Assembly: GCF_001425175.1 (NCBI RefSeq)
Contig: NZ_LMDV01000012.1
Coordinates: 1-64,000 of the forward strand
DNA: 64,000 nt
Direction of reading: 5' to 3'
Source: Nocardioides sp. Root1257
Lineage (GTDB): Bacteria > Actinomycetota > Actinomycetes > Propionibacteriales > Nocardioidaceae
In this document: one piece after another, positions 27,161 to 35,819 of the stretch
Layout of the letters: each line of letters begins with the position of its first letter
Numbering within the stretch: position 1 is the first letter of the stretch
Notes under the pieces: generated by a model
Databases searched by the model: none
Told to the model about the DNA's origin: nothing
What the model saw: only the letters and a program-made list of their open reading frames with translations
Translations under genes and position numbers: made by a program

Positions 27161-29038
27161 ATGTCGCACGCCACCACCACCCTGCCGAACTCCCGCACAG
27201 ATGAGCGGTTCACAGAGGCCGCCGGACACGCCCCGTCGTCGCTGCCGCAGCTGGTCCGGCGCAACGCGGCCGAGTTCGGCGACCGCGTCGCCTACCGGAC
27301 GCCGGCGTCTCAAGGACGATGGGACTCGATGACCTGGGCACAGGTGTACGCCGTGGTGGTCGAGGCAGCTGCCGGCATCCTCGAGCTCGAGCGAAAGCTA
27401 CCCGCCCGCCAGGCCGGACAGGCCGGATTCGTCGTGGGTCCCAACTCGCCCGAGCACTTCATCGCCGAGTACGCGCTCCAGGCGGTGGGCCTGACCGCCT
27501 TTCCGCTGTTCAGCGCGATCTCGACGCCCGAGATGCGCGTCACCCTTGAGTCCTACCCGGTGTCGATCGCGTTCAGCGGCTCCTCCGAGGCGACCGGACG
27601 TCTCCTGGAAGCCACTGACACGCTGTCCGTCGAGCGCATCGTCCAGTGGGGCACGGAGCCCATCGTCGAGGACCCGCGCGTCCTGACGTTCAGCGAGCTG
27701 CGCCGCATGGGGGCGGAGCTCCTGAAGCGCCGGCCCGACGCCGTGGACGAGCTCATCGACGCCGGCACGCTCGAGGACATCGCGTGCGTCATCCTCACGT
27801 CCGGGACCACCGGGGTCTCCAAGGGAGTGCTCGGATCGAACGCGTACATGCTCGACGTCGCCGCCCGCTACCGATTCGTGTACGACGCGCAGCCGTTCGC
27901 CCGGTACCTGAGCTACCTTCCGGCCGCCTTCTCGGTCGAGCAGTACAACGGCCTGACGCTCGCGGCCGCAGTGCCGCTCGACGTCGCCTTCAGCTCGTCG
28001 CCAGCAGCTGCAGACGCGGAGTTCGTCACCTCGGAGGCGACGATGAAGTACCTCGGGCCGCGGCAGTGGGAGGAGCTTCGTGCGACGCTCCCCCAGGAGC
28101 TGCTGAGCAATCCCGACGAGATCGTTCGACGGCGTGACGAGATCCGCCGAACCCTTGGGCTGGAGCACGTGACCGGATGTGTCACGGCCGGCGGCTCCCT
28201 GGGCCCCGAGGTCCTCGAGTTCTTCGCGCAGCTCGGACTGAGGATTCGCAACGTCTACGGCTTCGCCGAGGTCGGCATCATCACGTCGACCAGAGACGGC
28301 GACCCCTCCGAGAGCGTGGGGGCGCCGATCCCCAGCCTGTACGGAGCCGAGCAGACCCAGCTCCGGATCACTGAGATCGGGGAGGTCCAGGTGCTCGCAG
28401 GAGTCCGGTGCGCGGGCTACTGGGGCGACAAGAACAAGCTCGACCTTACTGACGACGGGTGGCTGCGCAGTGGTGACGCCGGCGTCATCGAGAACGGCGC
28501 ACTTCACATCCTCGACCGGATCACGAACATCCAGCACCTGCCCAACGGCACGACATTCGCCCCGCAGCCCATCGAGATCGCGGCCATGAGCAGTCCCTAC
28601 TTCAGCAACTTCGTGTTGATCGGAGGGCACGGCGAAGACTCACGCATCGGCGCCCTGGTGCAGCTGAACGAGGACGCCGTCCAGCGTCAGCAGTCCTCGT
28701 CCGACAACCCCTCGTCGTACCAGGAGATGGTCGTCGACCAGCGGATCGAGGCGCTCGTCGTCGCCGAGGTCCAGAAGCTCAACCAGACCCTGCCGAGCTC
28801 TCAGCGGATCGCGCTCGTCGGCGTGCTGCCTAAGCCGCTCACCGTCGACGATGGAGAGCTCACACGGAGTCTGAAGCTGCGGCGAGCAGTCGTCGTCGAC
28901 CGGTACGACGAGCTCGTCGACGCGATGTATGAACGCTCCGAAGCAGGGCCAGTTGCCTTCAGTGCCTACGTCGGCCGCGACGGCGAAGGTGCCTCGCGAA
29001 ACCTCGAGGGCTACGTCAACCAGATTCGTCAACACTAG
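27161..29038 (+). CDS. AMP-forming acyl-CoA ligase
   Basis: A 625-aa AMP-forming acyl-CoA synthetase of the long-chain type. The P-loop-like motif ILTSGTTGVSKGVLG, the motif RIRNVYGFAEVG and the hinge region WLRSGDAGVIENGALHILDR are present. Near the C-terminus TRSLKLRRAVV holds the catalytic-type lysine. The ribosome site GGAGG lies seven bases before ATG 27161. It activates a carboxylic acid with ATP and CoA, releasing AMP and pyrophosphate. The last codons and the stop lie inside operator site 6, so the downstream monooxygenase can have its own promoter. Confidence 0.88.
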   Translation: MSHATTTLPNSRTDERFTEAAGHAPSSLPQLVRRNAAEFGDRVAYRTPASQGRWDSMTWAQVYAVVVEAAAGILELERKLPARQAGQAGFVVGPNSPEHFIAEYALQAVGLTAFPLFSAISTPEMRVTLESYPVSIAFSGSSEATGRLLEATDTLSVERIVQWGTEPIVEDPRVLTFSELRRMGAELLKRRPDAVDELIDAGTLEDIACVILTSGTTGVSKGVLGSNAYMLDVAARYRFVYDAQPFARYLSYLPAAFSVEQYNGLTLAAAVPLDVAFSSSPAAADAEFVTSEATMKYLGPRQWEELRATLPQELLSNPDEIVRRRDEIRRTLGLEHVTGCVTAGGSLGPEVLEFFAQLGLRIRNVYGFAEVGIITSTRDGDPSESVGAPIPSLYGAEQTQLRITEIGEVQVLAGVRCAGYWGDKNKLDLTDDGWLRSGDAGVIENGALHILDRITNIQHLPNGTTFAPQPIEIAAMSSPYFSNFVLIGGHGEDSRIGALVQLNEDAVQRQQSSSDNPSSYQEMVVDQRIEALVVAEVQKLNQTLPSSQRIALVGVLPKPLTVDDGELTRSLKLRRAVVVDRYDELVDAMYERSEAGPVAFSAYVGRDGEGASRNLEGYVNQIRQH

Positions 29039-29045
29039 CGTTGAC
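29028..29045. promoter_or_regulatory. shared palindrome, site 6, overlapping a stop codon
   Basis: GTCAACACTAGCGTTGAC with perfect arms. The TAG stop of the acyl-CoA ligase is at 29036-29038, in the palindrome spacer, so the site overlaps coding sequence. It is 30 bases before the monooxygenase start. Confidence 0.75.
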
Positions 29046-29054
29046 GGAACCCGC

Positions 29055-29072
29055 GTCAACACATACGCTTAC
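29055..29072. promoter_or_regulatory. shared palindrome, site 7 (degenerate)
   Basis: GTCAACACATACGCTTAC: the left arm is perfect, the right arm matches 4 of 6. It ends three bases before the ATG of the monooxygenase. It may be a weak second site or a chance half-site. Confidence 0.45.
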
Positions 29073-29075
29073 GAC

Positions 29076-30776
29076 ATGCAGTCATCACAGGTGGAGTCCT
29101 CCGAGCAGTCCCTCAGCACGGGGCCGGACTACGATTTCGTCATCATCGGCAGTGGCGTGTGCGGGCTCTACCAGCTCTACCGGTTGCTGCAGCTCGGCGT
29201 CCGAGTCACCGCACTCGACCTCAACGGCGACGTCGGCGGCACGTGGTTCCGCAACCGGTATCCCGGCTGTCGCTTCGACTCGGAGAGCTACACGTACGCG
29301 TACTCGTTCTCCGAGGAGCTGTTGAACGAGTGGGACTGGACCGAGCGGTTCGCCCCGCAGGGCGAGACGCTGGAGTACCTGCGGTACGTCGCGGACAAGT
29401 TCCAGCTGCGTCAGCACATCCAGTTCAACTGCAAGGTGGAGGCAGCGCACTTCGACGCGGAGCAGTCGATGTGGCGGGTTCGCACCCAGGACGGTCGAGA
29501 GATCACCACCCGCTTCCTGATGACTGCGATGGGTCTCCTGTCAGTCCCCACCACTCCACGGCTGCCGGGGCTGGAACGCTTCGCCGGTGAGGCGATCCAC
29601 ACGTTCTACTGGCCGTCCGAGGGCCTGGACGTGAAGGGCAAGCGCGTGGGAGTGGTCGGTACCGGCTCGACCGGCGTCCAGGTGATCTCGACCATCGCCA
29701 AGGACGTCGGCGAGCTGACCGTCTTCCAACGCGACCCCAACTGGTGCGCCCCGTTGCACAACGCTCCACTCGCCAAGGACGAGATGGAAGAGATCCGTCG
29801 CAACTACGACGCGATCTTCGAGCAGTGCTTCCGGTCGCCCAACGGGTTCATCCACCGCCCGCTCCGGGAGGTGAGCACCGACGTCTCCCGCGAGGAACGT
29901 CTCAAGCTCTGGGAGGAGCTCTACGACCAGCCGGGCTTCGGCATCTGGCTGGGCAACTACCGCGACACGATGATGGACGAGGAAGCCAACGCCGAGCTCT
30001 CGGAGTTCATCGCGGGCAAGATCCGGTCGCGGGTGCAGGACCCAGCGGTTGCGGAGGTTCTCATTCCGAAGGACCACGGGTTCGGCACCAAACGGGTACC
30101 CCTGGAGACCAAGTACTACGAGGTCTACAACCAGCCCAACGTGCGACTGATCGACGTCAACGTGGAGCCGATCACGGAGGTGACCGAGACCGGGGTCCGG
30201 ATCACGACCCCCGCGGGGACCGAGGACATCGAACTCGACGTCCTGGTATTCGCCACCGGGTTCGACGCAGTGACAGGGGCCTTCGACCGCATCGACTTCG
30301 TCGGCGACCACGGAGTCCGGCTCCGGGAGAAGTGGGCCGACGGGCCGACCACCTACATGGGCGTCCAGGTCACGGACTTCCCGAACCTCCTGACCTGCGT
30401 CGGCCCGCAGTCCGGCTCGGTCGCCGCCAACTTCCCGCGCGGGATCGAGGACATCGTGGCGTGGATGACCGACTTCTGTCAGTACCTCATCGACCATGAC
30501 ATCGTCCGCGTGGAGCCCACCGCGGAAGCAGAGGCTCGATGGCTCGATCACGTGGCCGACATCAACTCCAAGGTCCTGATGAGCAAGACCCGCTCCTGGT
30601 TCAACGGGCACAACGTCAACCTGGACCGCGACGACCGTCCGCGACACATGATCTACACCGGAGGCGCCGTGCGGTATCGCGGCATCCTGGCCGACGAGGC
30701 AGCGGCCGGCTACCCGAACTTCGCCATGACCTCGGCGAAGGAGCTCACCGCGACACCCCAAGCCACCAGCGTGTAG
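29076..30776 (+). CDS. Baeyer-Villiger monooxygenase
   Basis: A 566-aa flavin Baeyer-Villiger monooxygenase (cyclohexanone monooxygenase type). FAD motif GSGVCG at residues 25-30, the family fingerprint FAGEAIHTFYW near 169-179 and the NADPH motif GTGSTG near 195-200 are all seen. It inserts oxygen next to a ketone to give an ester or lactone, using NADPH and O2. Start ATG 29076 was chosen because upstream codons overlap the ligase gene. There is no good ribosome site and two operator copies lie just before it, so the mRNA leader may be very short. The next gene follows after 68 bases. Confidence 0.92.
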   Translation: MQSSQVESSEQSLSTGPDYDFVIIGSGVCGLYQLYRLLQLGVRVTALDLNGDVGGTWFRNRYPGCRFDSESYTYAYSFSEELLNEWDWTERFAPQGETLEYLRYVADKFQLRQHIQFNCKVEAAHFDAEQSMWRVRTQDGREITTRFLMTAMGLLSVPTTPRLPGLERFAGEAIHTFYWPSEGLDVKGKRVGVVGTGSTGVQVISTIAKDVGELTVFQRDPNWCAPLHNAPLAKDEMEEIRRNYDAIFEQCFRSPNGFIHRPLREVSTDVSREERLKLWEELYDQPGFGIWLGNYRDTMMDEEANAELSEFIAGKIRSRVQDPAVAEVLIPKDHGFGTKRVPLETKYYEVYNQPNVRLIDVNVEPITEVTETGVRITTPAGTEDIELDVLVFATGFDAVTGAFDRIDFVGDHGVRLREKWADGPTTYMGVQVTDFPNLLTCVGPQSGSVAANFPRGIEDIVAWMTDFCQYLIDHDIVRVEPTAEAEARWLDHVADINSKVLMSKTRSWFNGHNVNLDRDDRPRHMIYTGGAVRYRGILADEAAAGYPNFAMTSAKELTATPQATSV

Positions 30777-30844
30777 GTCAGAGAGACGGACAAGCGTCGC
30801 GACTCCCGGCCATTCGTACGCGAGTCAGGTGACAGGGAGACCCG

Positions 30845-31873
30845 ATGACATCATCAGCGCCCACGGACACGTTCCGCCGGATCGCCCTCCGCAGGCATCC
30901 CGTCGGCGAACCGACGCCGGAGGACTTCGTCGTCCTGTCGGAGCCGCGGCCGACACCAGGGCCCGGAGAGCTGCTCGTCCGAACGCTGCACGTCGGGATC
31001 TCCCCCGCGGCACGAATCCGGATGAGCTCTCGCGAGTCGTACGCCGCACCGCTGGAGCTCGGCGAGACGATCTACGCACCCACTGTCGGAGTCGTTGCCG
31101 AGTCGCGCGACCCGGCAGTGCCAGCCGGCACGATCGTCACCTCACCCGGCGGCTGGAGTGAGCTCTCGGTGGCGCGCAGTGACGCCGTTGACGTCTTCGA
31201 CCCGAGACTGGGACCGGCCTCGAGCGCGCTGGGGATCTACGGGACGAGCGGTTTCACCGCCTGGGCAGGGCTACGACAGTTCGGCTCGATCAAGCCAGGT
31301 TCGACCCTGGTGGTCTCGGCCGCTGCCGGAGCGGTCGGGTCACTGGTCGCGCAGATCGGCCGCTTGCGCGGCTGTCGCGTGGTCGGCATAGCCGGCGGCC
31401 AGGAGAAGTGCCGACTGGTCGAGGAGGAGTACGGCGCCACCGCGTGCGTGGACCATCGCTCGAGCAGCATGGCCACCGACCTCGCGACAGCATGCCCGGC
31501 CGGCATCGACCTCTACTTCGACAACGTCGGGGGCAAGGTCCGCGACGCCGTCTGGTCGGCGCTCACTCCCGGCGGCACGGTCGTCGTGTGCGGGCTCATC
31601 AGTGAGTACAACCAGGACTCCCCGGAGCCCGGCCCGCCCTGGTTCCGGCTGTTGAGCCAACGCCTGACCGTCAAGGGTTTCCTGGTGCGCGACCACCACG
31701 GGCTGCGCGCGGAGTTCCTCGCCGAGATGAGCGCGTGGGTGGACGCCGGTCTGATCACGTACCGCGAGGAGTTTCACGACGGGATCGAGAGCGCCCCCCG
31801 CGCGTTCATCGAGATGCTGCGTGGCCACAACCGGGGCAAGACCATCGTCAGGCTGGCGGACGACCCCCGCTGA
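30845..31873 (+). CDS. NADPH-dependent MDR oxidoreductase, alkenal/enone reductase-like
   Basis: A 342-aa zinc-free medium-chain dehydrogenase of the leukotriene B4 dehydrogenase/prostaglandin reductase type. The nucleotide motif appears as SAAAGAVGSLVAQIG, and GIYGTSGFTAWAGL and DLYFDNVGGK are family hallmarks. These enzymes reduce the double bond of alpha,beta-unsaturated ketones or aldehydes. It follows the Baeyer-Villiger gene on the same strand, so it may saturate an enone before or after ring opening (inference). It is convergent with the SDR at 31895. Confidence 0.87.
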   Translation: MTSSAPTDTFRRIALRRHPVGEPTPEDFVVLSEPRPTPGPGELLVRTLHVGISPAARIRMSSRESYAAPLELGETIYAPTVGVVAESRDPAVPAGTIVTSPGGWSELSVARSDAVDVFDPRLGPASSALGIYGTSGFTAWAGLRQFGSIKPGSTLVVSAAAGAVGSLVAQIGRLRGCRVVGIAGGQEKCRLVEEEYGATACVDHRSSSMATDLATACPAGIDLYFDNVGGKVRDAVWSALTPGGTVVVCGLISEYNQDSPEPGPPWFRLLSQRLTVKGFLVRDHHGLRAEFLAEMSAWVDAGLITYREEFHDGIESAPRAFIEMLRGHNRGKTIVRLADDPR

Positions 31874-31894
31874 CTCGTGGTTCCGCGGGAGTCC

Positions 31895-32707
31895 TCAGTC
31901 GAAGACCAGCCCACCGTCGACATTCCAGGCCTGGCCGGTGACGCTGGCCCCGGTGTCGCCAGCGAGAAAGCAGACCAGGTCAGCGATGTCGATCGGCGGC
32001 GCAGCGCGCTTCAACGGGACCTGGGCCAAGAAGGACTGCCGCTCCTCCTCATCGGTCGAGCCTCTGCGCGCCGCGAATCCCTCCATGCCCTCCGCGAGGA
32101 ACCCCGTGTCGACGGGGCCAGGACAGATGCAGTTCACGCGGATCCGGAAGGGCGCCAGCGCGTGGGAGAGGACCCGGGAGATCGAGATGACGGCCGCCTT
32201 CGCCCCCGCATAGGCCGGCGACGACGTGCCACGGAACCCCTTGCCCGACACGGACGAGATCGTCACGACCGCGCCACCACCCCCGCGCGCCATGAGAGGG
32301 ACGATCTTCTGCGTGAGGAAGAAGACGGCTCGCGCGTCGACGTCCATGATGACCTCCCAGTCGTCCAGGGTGACTTCGTCCCACGACTTCCACCGAGTCA
32401 CGCCGGCGACGTTGGCCAGGATGTCGAGCCCGCCCAGCTGGTTGTCCATCCACGCAACGAGATCCTCGAACGCGTCGACCTCTCGGAGGTCACAGACATA
32501 GGAGACGATCGACCCTGGGGTGCCAGCGGCCTCCGAGACAAGCAGGTCGAGGGGCTCCGGCTGCAGGTCGAGAGCGACGACCTGGGCACCGCGCCGCGCC
32601 ATCTCGAGGGCGACCTCGCGACCGATCCCGGCGGCCGCTCCGGTCACCAGCGCCCGACGTCCCGCGAGCGAGATCCTCTGCAGGTCGGTCGTCATCGTGG
32701 GATCCAT
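31895..32707 (-). CDS. SDR family oxidoreductase
   Basis: A 270-aa classical short-chain dehydrogenase: TGAAAGIG cofactor motif, NVAG, a catalytic Ser in ISSVSG and YAGAK. The ribosome site GGAGG lies seven bases before ATG 32707. Such proteins oxidise secondary alcohols to ketones with NAD(P). Given the adjacent Baeyer-Villiger and enone reductase genes, conversion of a ring alcohol to the ketone substrate is a fair guess. It is divergent from the TetR gene and shares operator sites 8 and 9. Confidence 0.87.
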   Translation of the reverse strand: MDPTMTTDLQRISLAGRRALVTGAAAGIGREVALEMARRGAQVVALDLQPEPLDLLVSEAAGTPGSIVSYVCDLREVDAFEDLVAWMDNQLGGLDILANVAGVTRWKSWDEVTLDDWEVIMDVDARAVFFLTQKIVPLMARGGGGAVVTISSVSGKGFRGTSSPAYAGAKAAVISISRVLSHALAPFRIRVNCICPGPVDTGFLAEGMEGFAARRGSTDEEERQSFLAQVPLKRAAPPIDIADLVCFLAGDTGASVTGQAWNVDGGLVFD

Positions 32708-32787
32708 CCCAGGTACCTCCGTGTGTCACGCCGATCAAGCGATGTCCGAGGTCGGCAGGTGGAACATCGGAGCCGACCCCCAACGCT

Positions 32788-32805
32788 ATCAACACTTCTG
32801 TTGCA
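32788..32805. promoter_or_regulatory. shared palindrome, site 8
   Basis: ATCAACACTTCTGTTGCA, arms slightly degenerate. It lies on the SDR side of the SDR/TetR intergenic region. Confidence 0.6.
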
Positions 32806-32829
32806 CGGGAACGGAACGCGCCGTAGATT

Positions 32830-32847
32830 GTCAACCTCACCGTTGAT
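32830..32847. promoter_or_regulatory. shared palindrome, site 9
   Basis: GTCAACCTCACCGTTGAT, 78 bases before the TetR start. Its place next to the regulator gene suggests autoregulation. Confidence 0.65.
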
Positions 32848-32924
32848 TTCGGCTCATGGTGAGATCGTTGACTCTGGATTGCGTGTGCGATCCGCTCTCC
32901 CCAACCACCGGAAGGACGGGTCCC

Positions 32925-33608
32925 GTGGCAAGTGACATCAGCCGCCGACGGAAGGCCGCTGCGCAGGAGCAGGGTCCTCTCTACATGGAGCGGCGTGGGC
33001 GCCTCATGGGCGCGGCCGCTGACATCTTTCGCGAGCAGGGCCTCGACGGCGCCTCGCTGAACGACATCGCGAAGCGAGCCGGCCTGGATCGCGCGACTCT
33101 CTACTACTACATCGAGTCGAAAGAGGATCTCTACCGGGCCGTGGTCGAGGACGTCGTCCACGACAACGTGAACGCGGTCGAGAAGGTCCGCAACGGCGAA
33201 GGAAGCGGTGCGGACAAGCTGTCCCAGGCCATCCATCTCCTCATGGACAGCTACGAGAAGAACTACCCGCACCTGTTTCTCTTCGTGGCCGAGGACTTCG
33301 GTCGCCGGGGCCAGGTGCGGCGGCAGGGCCGCAAGCCCGCAGCCGCCGCAGCCGTCGAGGACTGGCGCACGCAGCTTGTCGGCCTCGGCGACGCCTACTA
33401 CTCCGCGCTCAAGAGTGTCGTCGCGGAGGGCTTGGCCGATGGCTCGCTCTCATCGCAGCTCTCCCCCGGGCTGGTCGCCCACGGTGTCATCGGGATGGTG
33501 AGCTGGAGCCACCGATGGTTCAAGCCTGAGGGTCGTGCCTCCGCGGAGGAGATCGCGGACGGCTTCACCGCAATGGTCCTCGACGGCATCGGCGTCCGGC
33601 GAGGCTGA
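32925..33608 (+). CDS. TetR-family regulator, likely master of the palindrome regulon
   Basis: A 227-aa TetR-type repressor. Start GTG 32925 was chosen for ggaagga about eight bases upstream; a longer frame to 32856 exists. The HTH lies at residues about 44-63 (SLNDIAKRAGLDRATLYYYI), followed by the ligand-binding helices and TetR_C-like region. It sits in the middle of the 16-42 kb cluster, flanked by two palindrome copies, and is the only DNA-binding protein in that stretch, so it is the best candidate to bind GTCAACA-N4-TGTTGAC. The inducer is probably a CoA ester or early intermediate (inference). Confidence 0.88.
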   Translation: MASDISRRRKAAAQEQGPLYMERRGRLMGAAADIFREQGLDGASLNDIAKRAGLDRATLYYYIESKEDLYRAVVEDVVHDNVNAVEKVRNGEGSGADKLSQAIHLLMDSYEKNYPHLFLFVAEDFGRRGQVRRQGRKPAAAAAVEDWRTQLVGLGDAYYSALKSVVAEGLADGSLSSQLSPGLVAHGVIGMVSWSHRWFKPEGRASAEEIADGFTAMVLDGIGVRRG

Positions 33609-33619
33609 GCCTCGCCGGA
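33595..33619. terminator. 11-bp perfect stem, bidirectional terminator
   Basis: Arms tccggcgaggc (33595-33605) and gcctcgccgga (33609-33619) are perfect complements. The 3-base loop is exactly the TGA stop of the TetR gene. It sits between the convergent TetR and DctM genes. Confidence 0.75.
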
Positions 33620-33637
33620 GGCCGTCGTCCTCCGCGG

Positions 33638-35110
33638 TTACCCGAGGCCTGCGTATCGAGGCAGCCACATGACGATGTCCGGGAACGCGAAGAGCACCGC
33701 CGTGAAGGAAAGATCGAGGATCACGAACGGGACCAACGAGCGGAGCACCTTCTCGGCCGGGATTCCGGTGATCCCGGAGATGATGAACGCATTGATCCCG
33801 ACGGGCGGGGTGATCAGTCCGACCTCGATGACCTTGATCACCAGGATTCCGAACCAGACGCCATCGAAGCCGAGTCCGGTGGCCACGGGCGCCATGATCG
33901 GAACGGTGAGTAGCAGGATGGACAGCCCGTCCAGGATTGCCCCGAGCGGGATCAGGATCAGCAGCATCAGGATGATCACGACGGTCGGCGGAACCGGAAG
34001 GTCAGCGGCCCACTCGACCATCGTGACTGGGAGCCGGGAGTAGGCGAGTGCCGTCGCGAAGATCGTTCCTCCGATGATCAGGAGGAAGATCATGCTGGTG
34101 ACGGACACCGTCTCCCGTACGGACTTCCAGAGGAGCGGGAGCAGCTTCGAGGGTCGACCGCGCTCGATGGCGACAGCCATGATCAGGGCAACGAAGGCGC
34201 CGATCGCGGCGGCCTCGATCGCAGTGAAGATCCCGGAGTAGAGCCCTCCGACGACGATCGCGAACAGGATGCCGGCGTACACCAACGACATCAGGTCGTA
34301 GACCAGACCCCCACCGGAGGTCGCGGCAGCGCCCGCTCCTCCCTGGGAGCTCGCCGGAGGAAGCGACGGGGTCTCGGGAGTCGGGAGCGTTCCTCGGCTG
34401 GTGACTGACGTCGCGCTCGAAACGCCCGCCGTGGCCAGGGCTGGCGACGCCTCCGAGACCGTCTCGCGCGGCACGCGTCGACCGAACTCGGTGCTGCCGG
34501 CCGGACTCACGACCGCTCGGGTGATGACATAGCCAGTCAGAACGACCGCAGCGAGAATGCCAGGGACGACTCCAGCGAGGATCATCGCGCCGACGCTCTC
34601 GCCGGCGATGAACCCGTAGATGACGACCGTGATGCTCGGCGGGATCAGGACGGCGAAGGTGCCCGCCGCGGCGACGACTGCCGCCGAGTAGTTGCGCGAG
34701 TAGCCGTTGCGCGACATCTCGGTAACAGAGAGTCGACCGAACGTCGCGACGTCAGCCGCGCTCGAGCCCGAGATGCCGCTGAAGATCGAGGTGGCGAGGA
34801 CAGCGGAGGCAGCCAGACCGCCCGGCAGTCGATGCACGATCCGGTTGACCGCAGAGTAGATCCTGGTCCCGATCCCTGCGTTGGCGATCAGGCTGCCGAG
34901 CAGGATGTACATGGGAATGACGAACAGCGCGTACTTCGACGAGGCCGAGTACGGAATGGTCGAGATGGCACTGTTGGCGATGTCCGAACCGAGGATCAGC
35001 GTGATCCCGACGGTTCCAGCGATGGAGATCGCGACGGCGATCTGCATCTCGATGACGATCAGCACGAGGAACAGCCCGACGGACAAGGCGATGGCGAGTT
35101 CAGGATTCAT
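33638..35110 (-). CDS. dctM: TRAP transporter large membrane subunit DctM
   Basis: A 490-aa TRAP large permease with more than ten hydrophobic segments and family motifs such as ATSIFSGISGSSAADVATFG and GLITPPVGINAFIISG. Residues about 202-267 form a hydrophilic Ser/Thr/Pro/Gly-rich insertion (GVSSATSVTSRGTLPTPET and neighbours) between membrane segments, which is unusual for this family. It follows DctQ by 36 bases and DctP further upstream, forming a complete sodium-coupled uptake system, probably for an organic acid used by this cluster. Confidence 0.92.
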   Translation of the reverse strand: MNPELAIALSVGLFLVLIVIEMQIAVAISIAGTVGITLILGSDIANSAISTIPYSASSKYALFVIPMYILLGSLIANAGIGTRIYSAVNRIVHRLPGGLAASAVLATSIFSGISGSSAADVATFGRLSVTEMSRNGYSRNYSAAVVAAAGTFAVLIPPSITVVIYGFIAGESVGAMILAGVVPGILAAVVLTGYVITRAVVSPAGSTEFGRRVPRETVSEASPALATAGVSSATSVTSRGTLPTPETPSLPPASSQGGAGAAATSGGGLVYDLMSLVYAGILFAIVVGGLYSGIFTAIEAAAIGAFVALIMAVAIERGRPSKLLPLLWKSVRETVSVTSMIFLLIIGGTIFATALAYSRLPVTMVEWAADLPVPPTVVIILMLLILIPLGAILDGLSILLLTVPIMAPVATGLGFDGVWFGILVIKVIEVGLITPPVGINAFIISGITGIPAEKVLRSLVPFVILDLSFTAVLFAFPDIVMWLPRYAGLG

Positions 35111-35146
35111 CGAGCGCCCTCATTTCGGTCTTGCGGTAGGTGATGG

Positions 35147-35749
35147 TCACGGCAGTCCCTCGAACTCCTCGTCGCGCGCGGGTGCACCGCGCTTCAGGTC
35201 GTCGAGGTGGAGGATGACGCGGCAGATCATGACGGCGCAGAGCGCGAACAGGCCGGCGGCGATGGAGAACTTGGCCGGCCAGACGGGCACCTCGACCACG
35301 CCGATCTTGAGCTCGTGGATGTCGAGCGCCAGTCGTGCCTCGGTGAGTGCCTTGAAGGCAAGCCACGCGACGAAGACCGCTGCAATGGCCTGCGCCAACG
35401 CACGGACCCCGTGCGCCCACTTGTCCGGAAGTCGATTCGTCACCAGCGGGGTACGGATGTTCGCCTTGCTGACCTCGGCTGGGGCCAGGCCCGCGAAAAC
35501 CATGATGACGAGGAGGACCTCCGTCCACTCGATGGTCCCGGTGATGCCGCGCGAACCCCATTGCCGCATGCCCACGTCGAAGACACTCAGCAGCATCAGG
35601 AAGACGACGAGCGCGCCGGACACGATGACGCCGATCAGGTCGAGCACACGCATGATGCGCCGCGCCGAGGTCTGGAGGACGTCTGGCTTGGCCTGACGGC
35701 CTGCGTCCGTCGACGTGTTCACGATCGGGTCCTGAGTTGACTGCTGCAC
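35147..35749 (-). CDS. dctQ: TRAP transporter small membrane subunit DctQ
   Basis: A 200-aa DctQ-type subunit with about four membrane helices (LIGVIVSGALVVFLMLLSVF near the start) and the family-like stretch RQWGSRGITGTIEWTE. Start GTG 35749 was chosen because AAGGAG lies six bases before it; the longer frame to 35848 would overlap the DctP gene. It acts with DctM in the membrane to take up the ligand delivered by DctP. Confidence 0.88.
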   Translation of the reverse strand: MQQSTQDPIVNTSTDAGRQAKPDVLQTSARRIMRVLDLIGVIVSGALVVFLMLLSVFDVGMRQWGSRGITGTIEWTEVLLVIMVFAGLAPAEVSKANIRTPLVTNRLPDKWAHGVRALAQAIAAVFVAWLAFKALTEARLALDIHELKIGVVEVPVWPAKFSIAAGLFALCAVMICRVILHLDDLKRGAPARDEEFEGLP

Positions 35750-35819
35750 AGTCGGCTCCTTGATGTGTGGCGGAGGGGGCGAAGGGGGCCGGGTGCTCTT
35801 CACACCCGGCACCCCCGGC

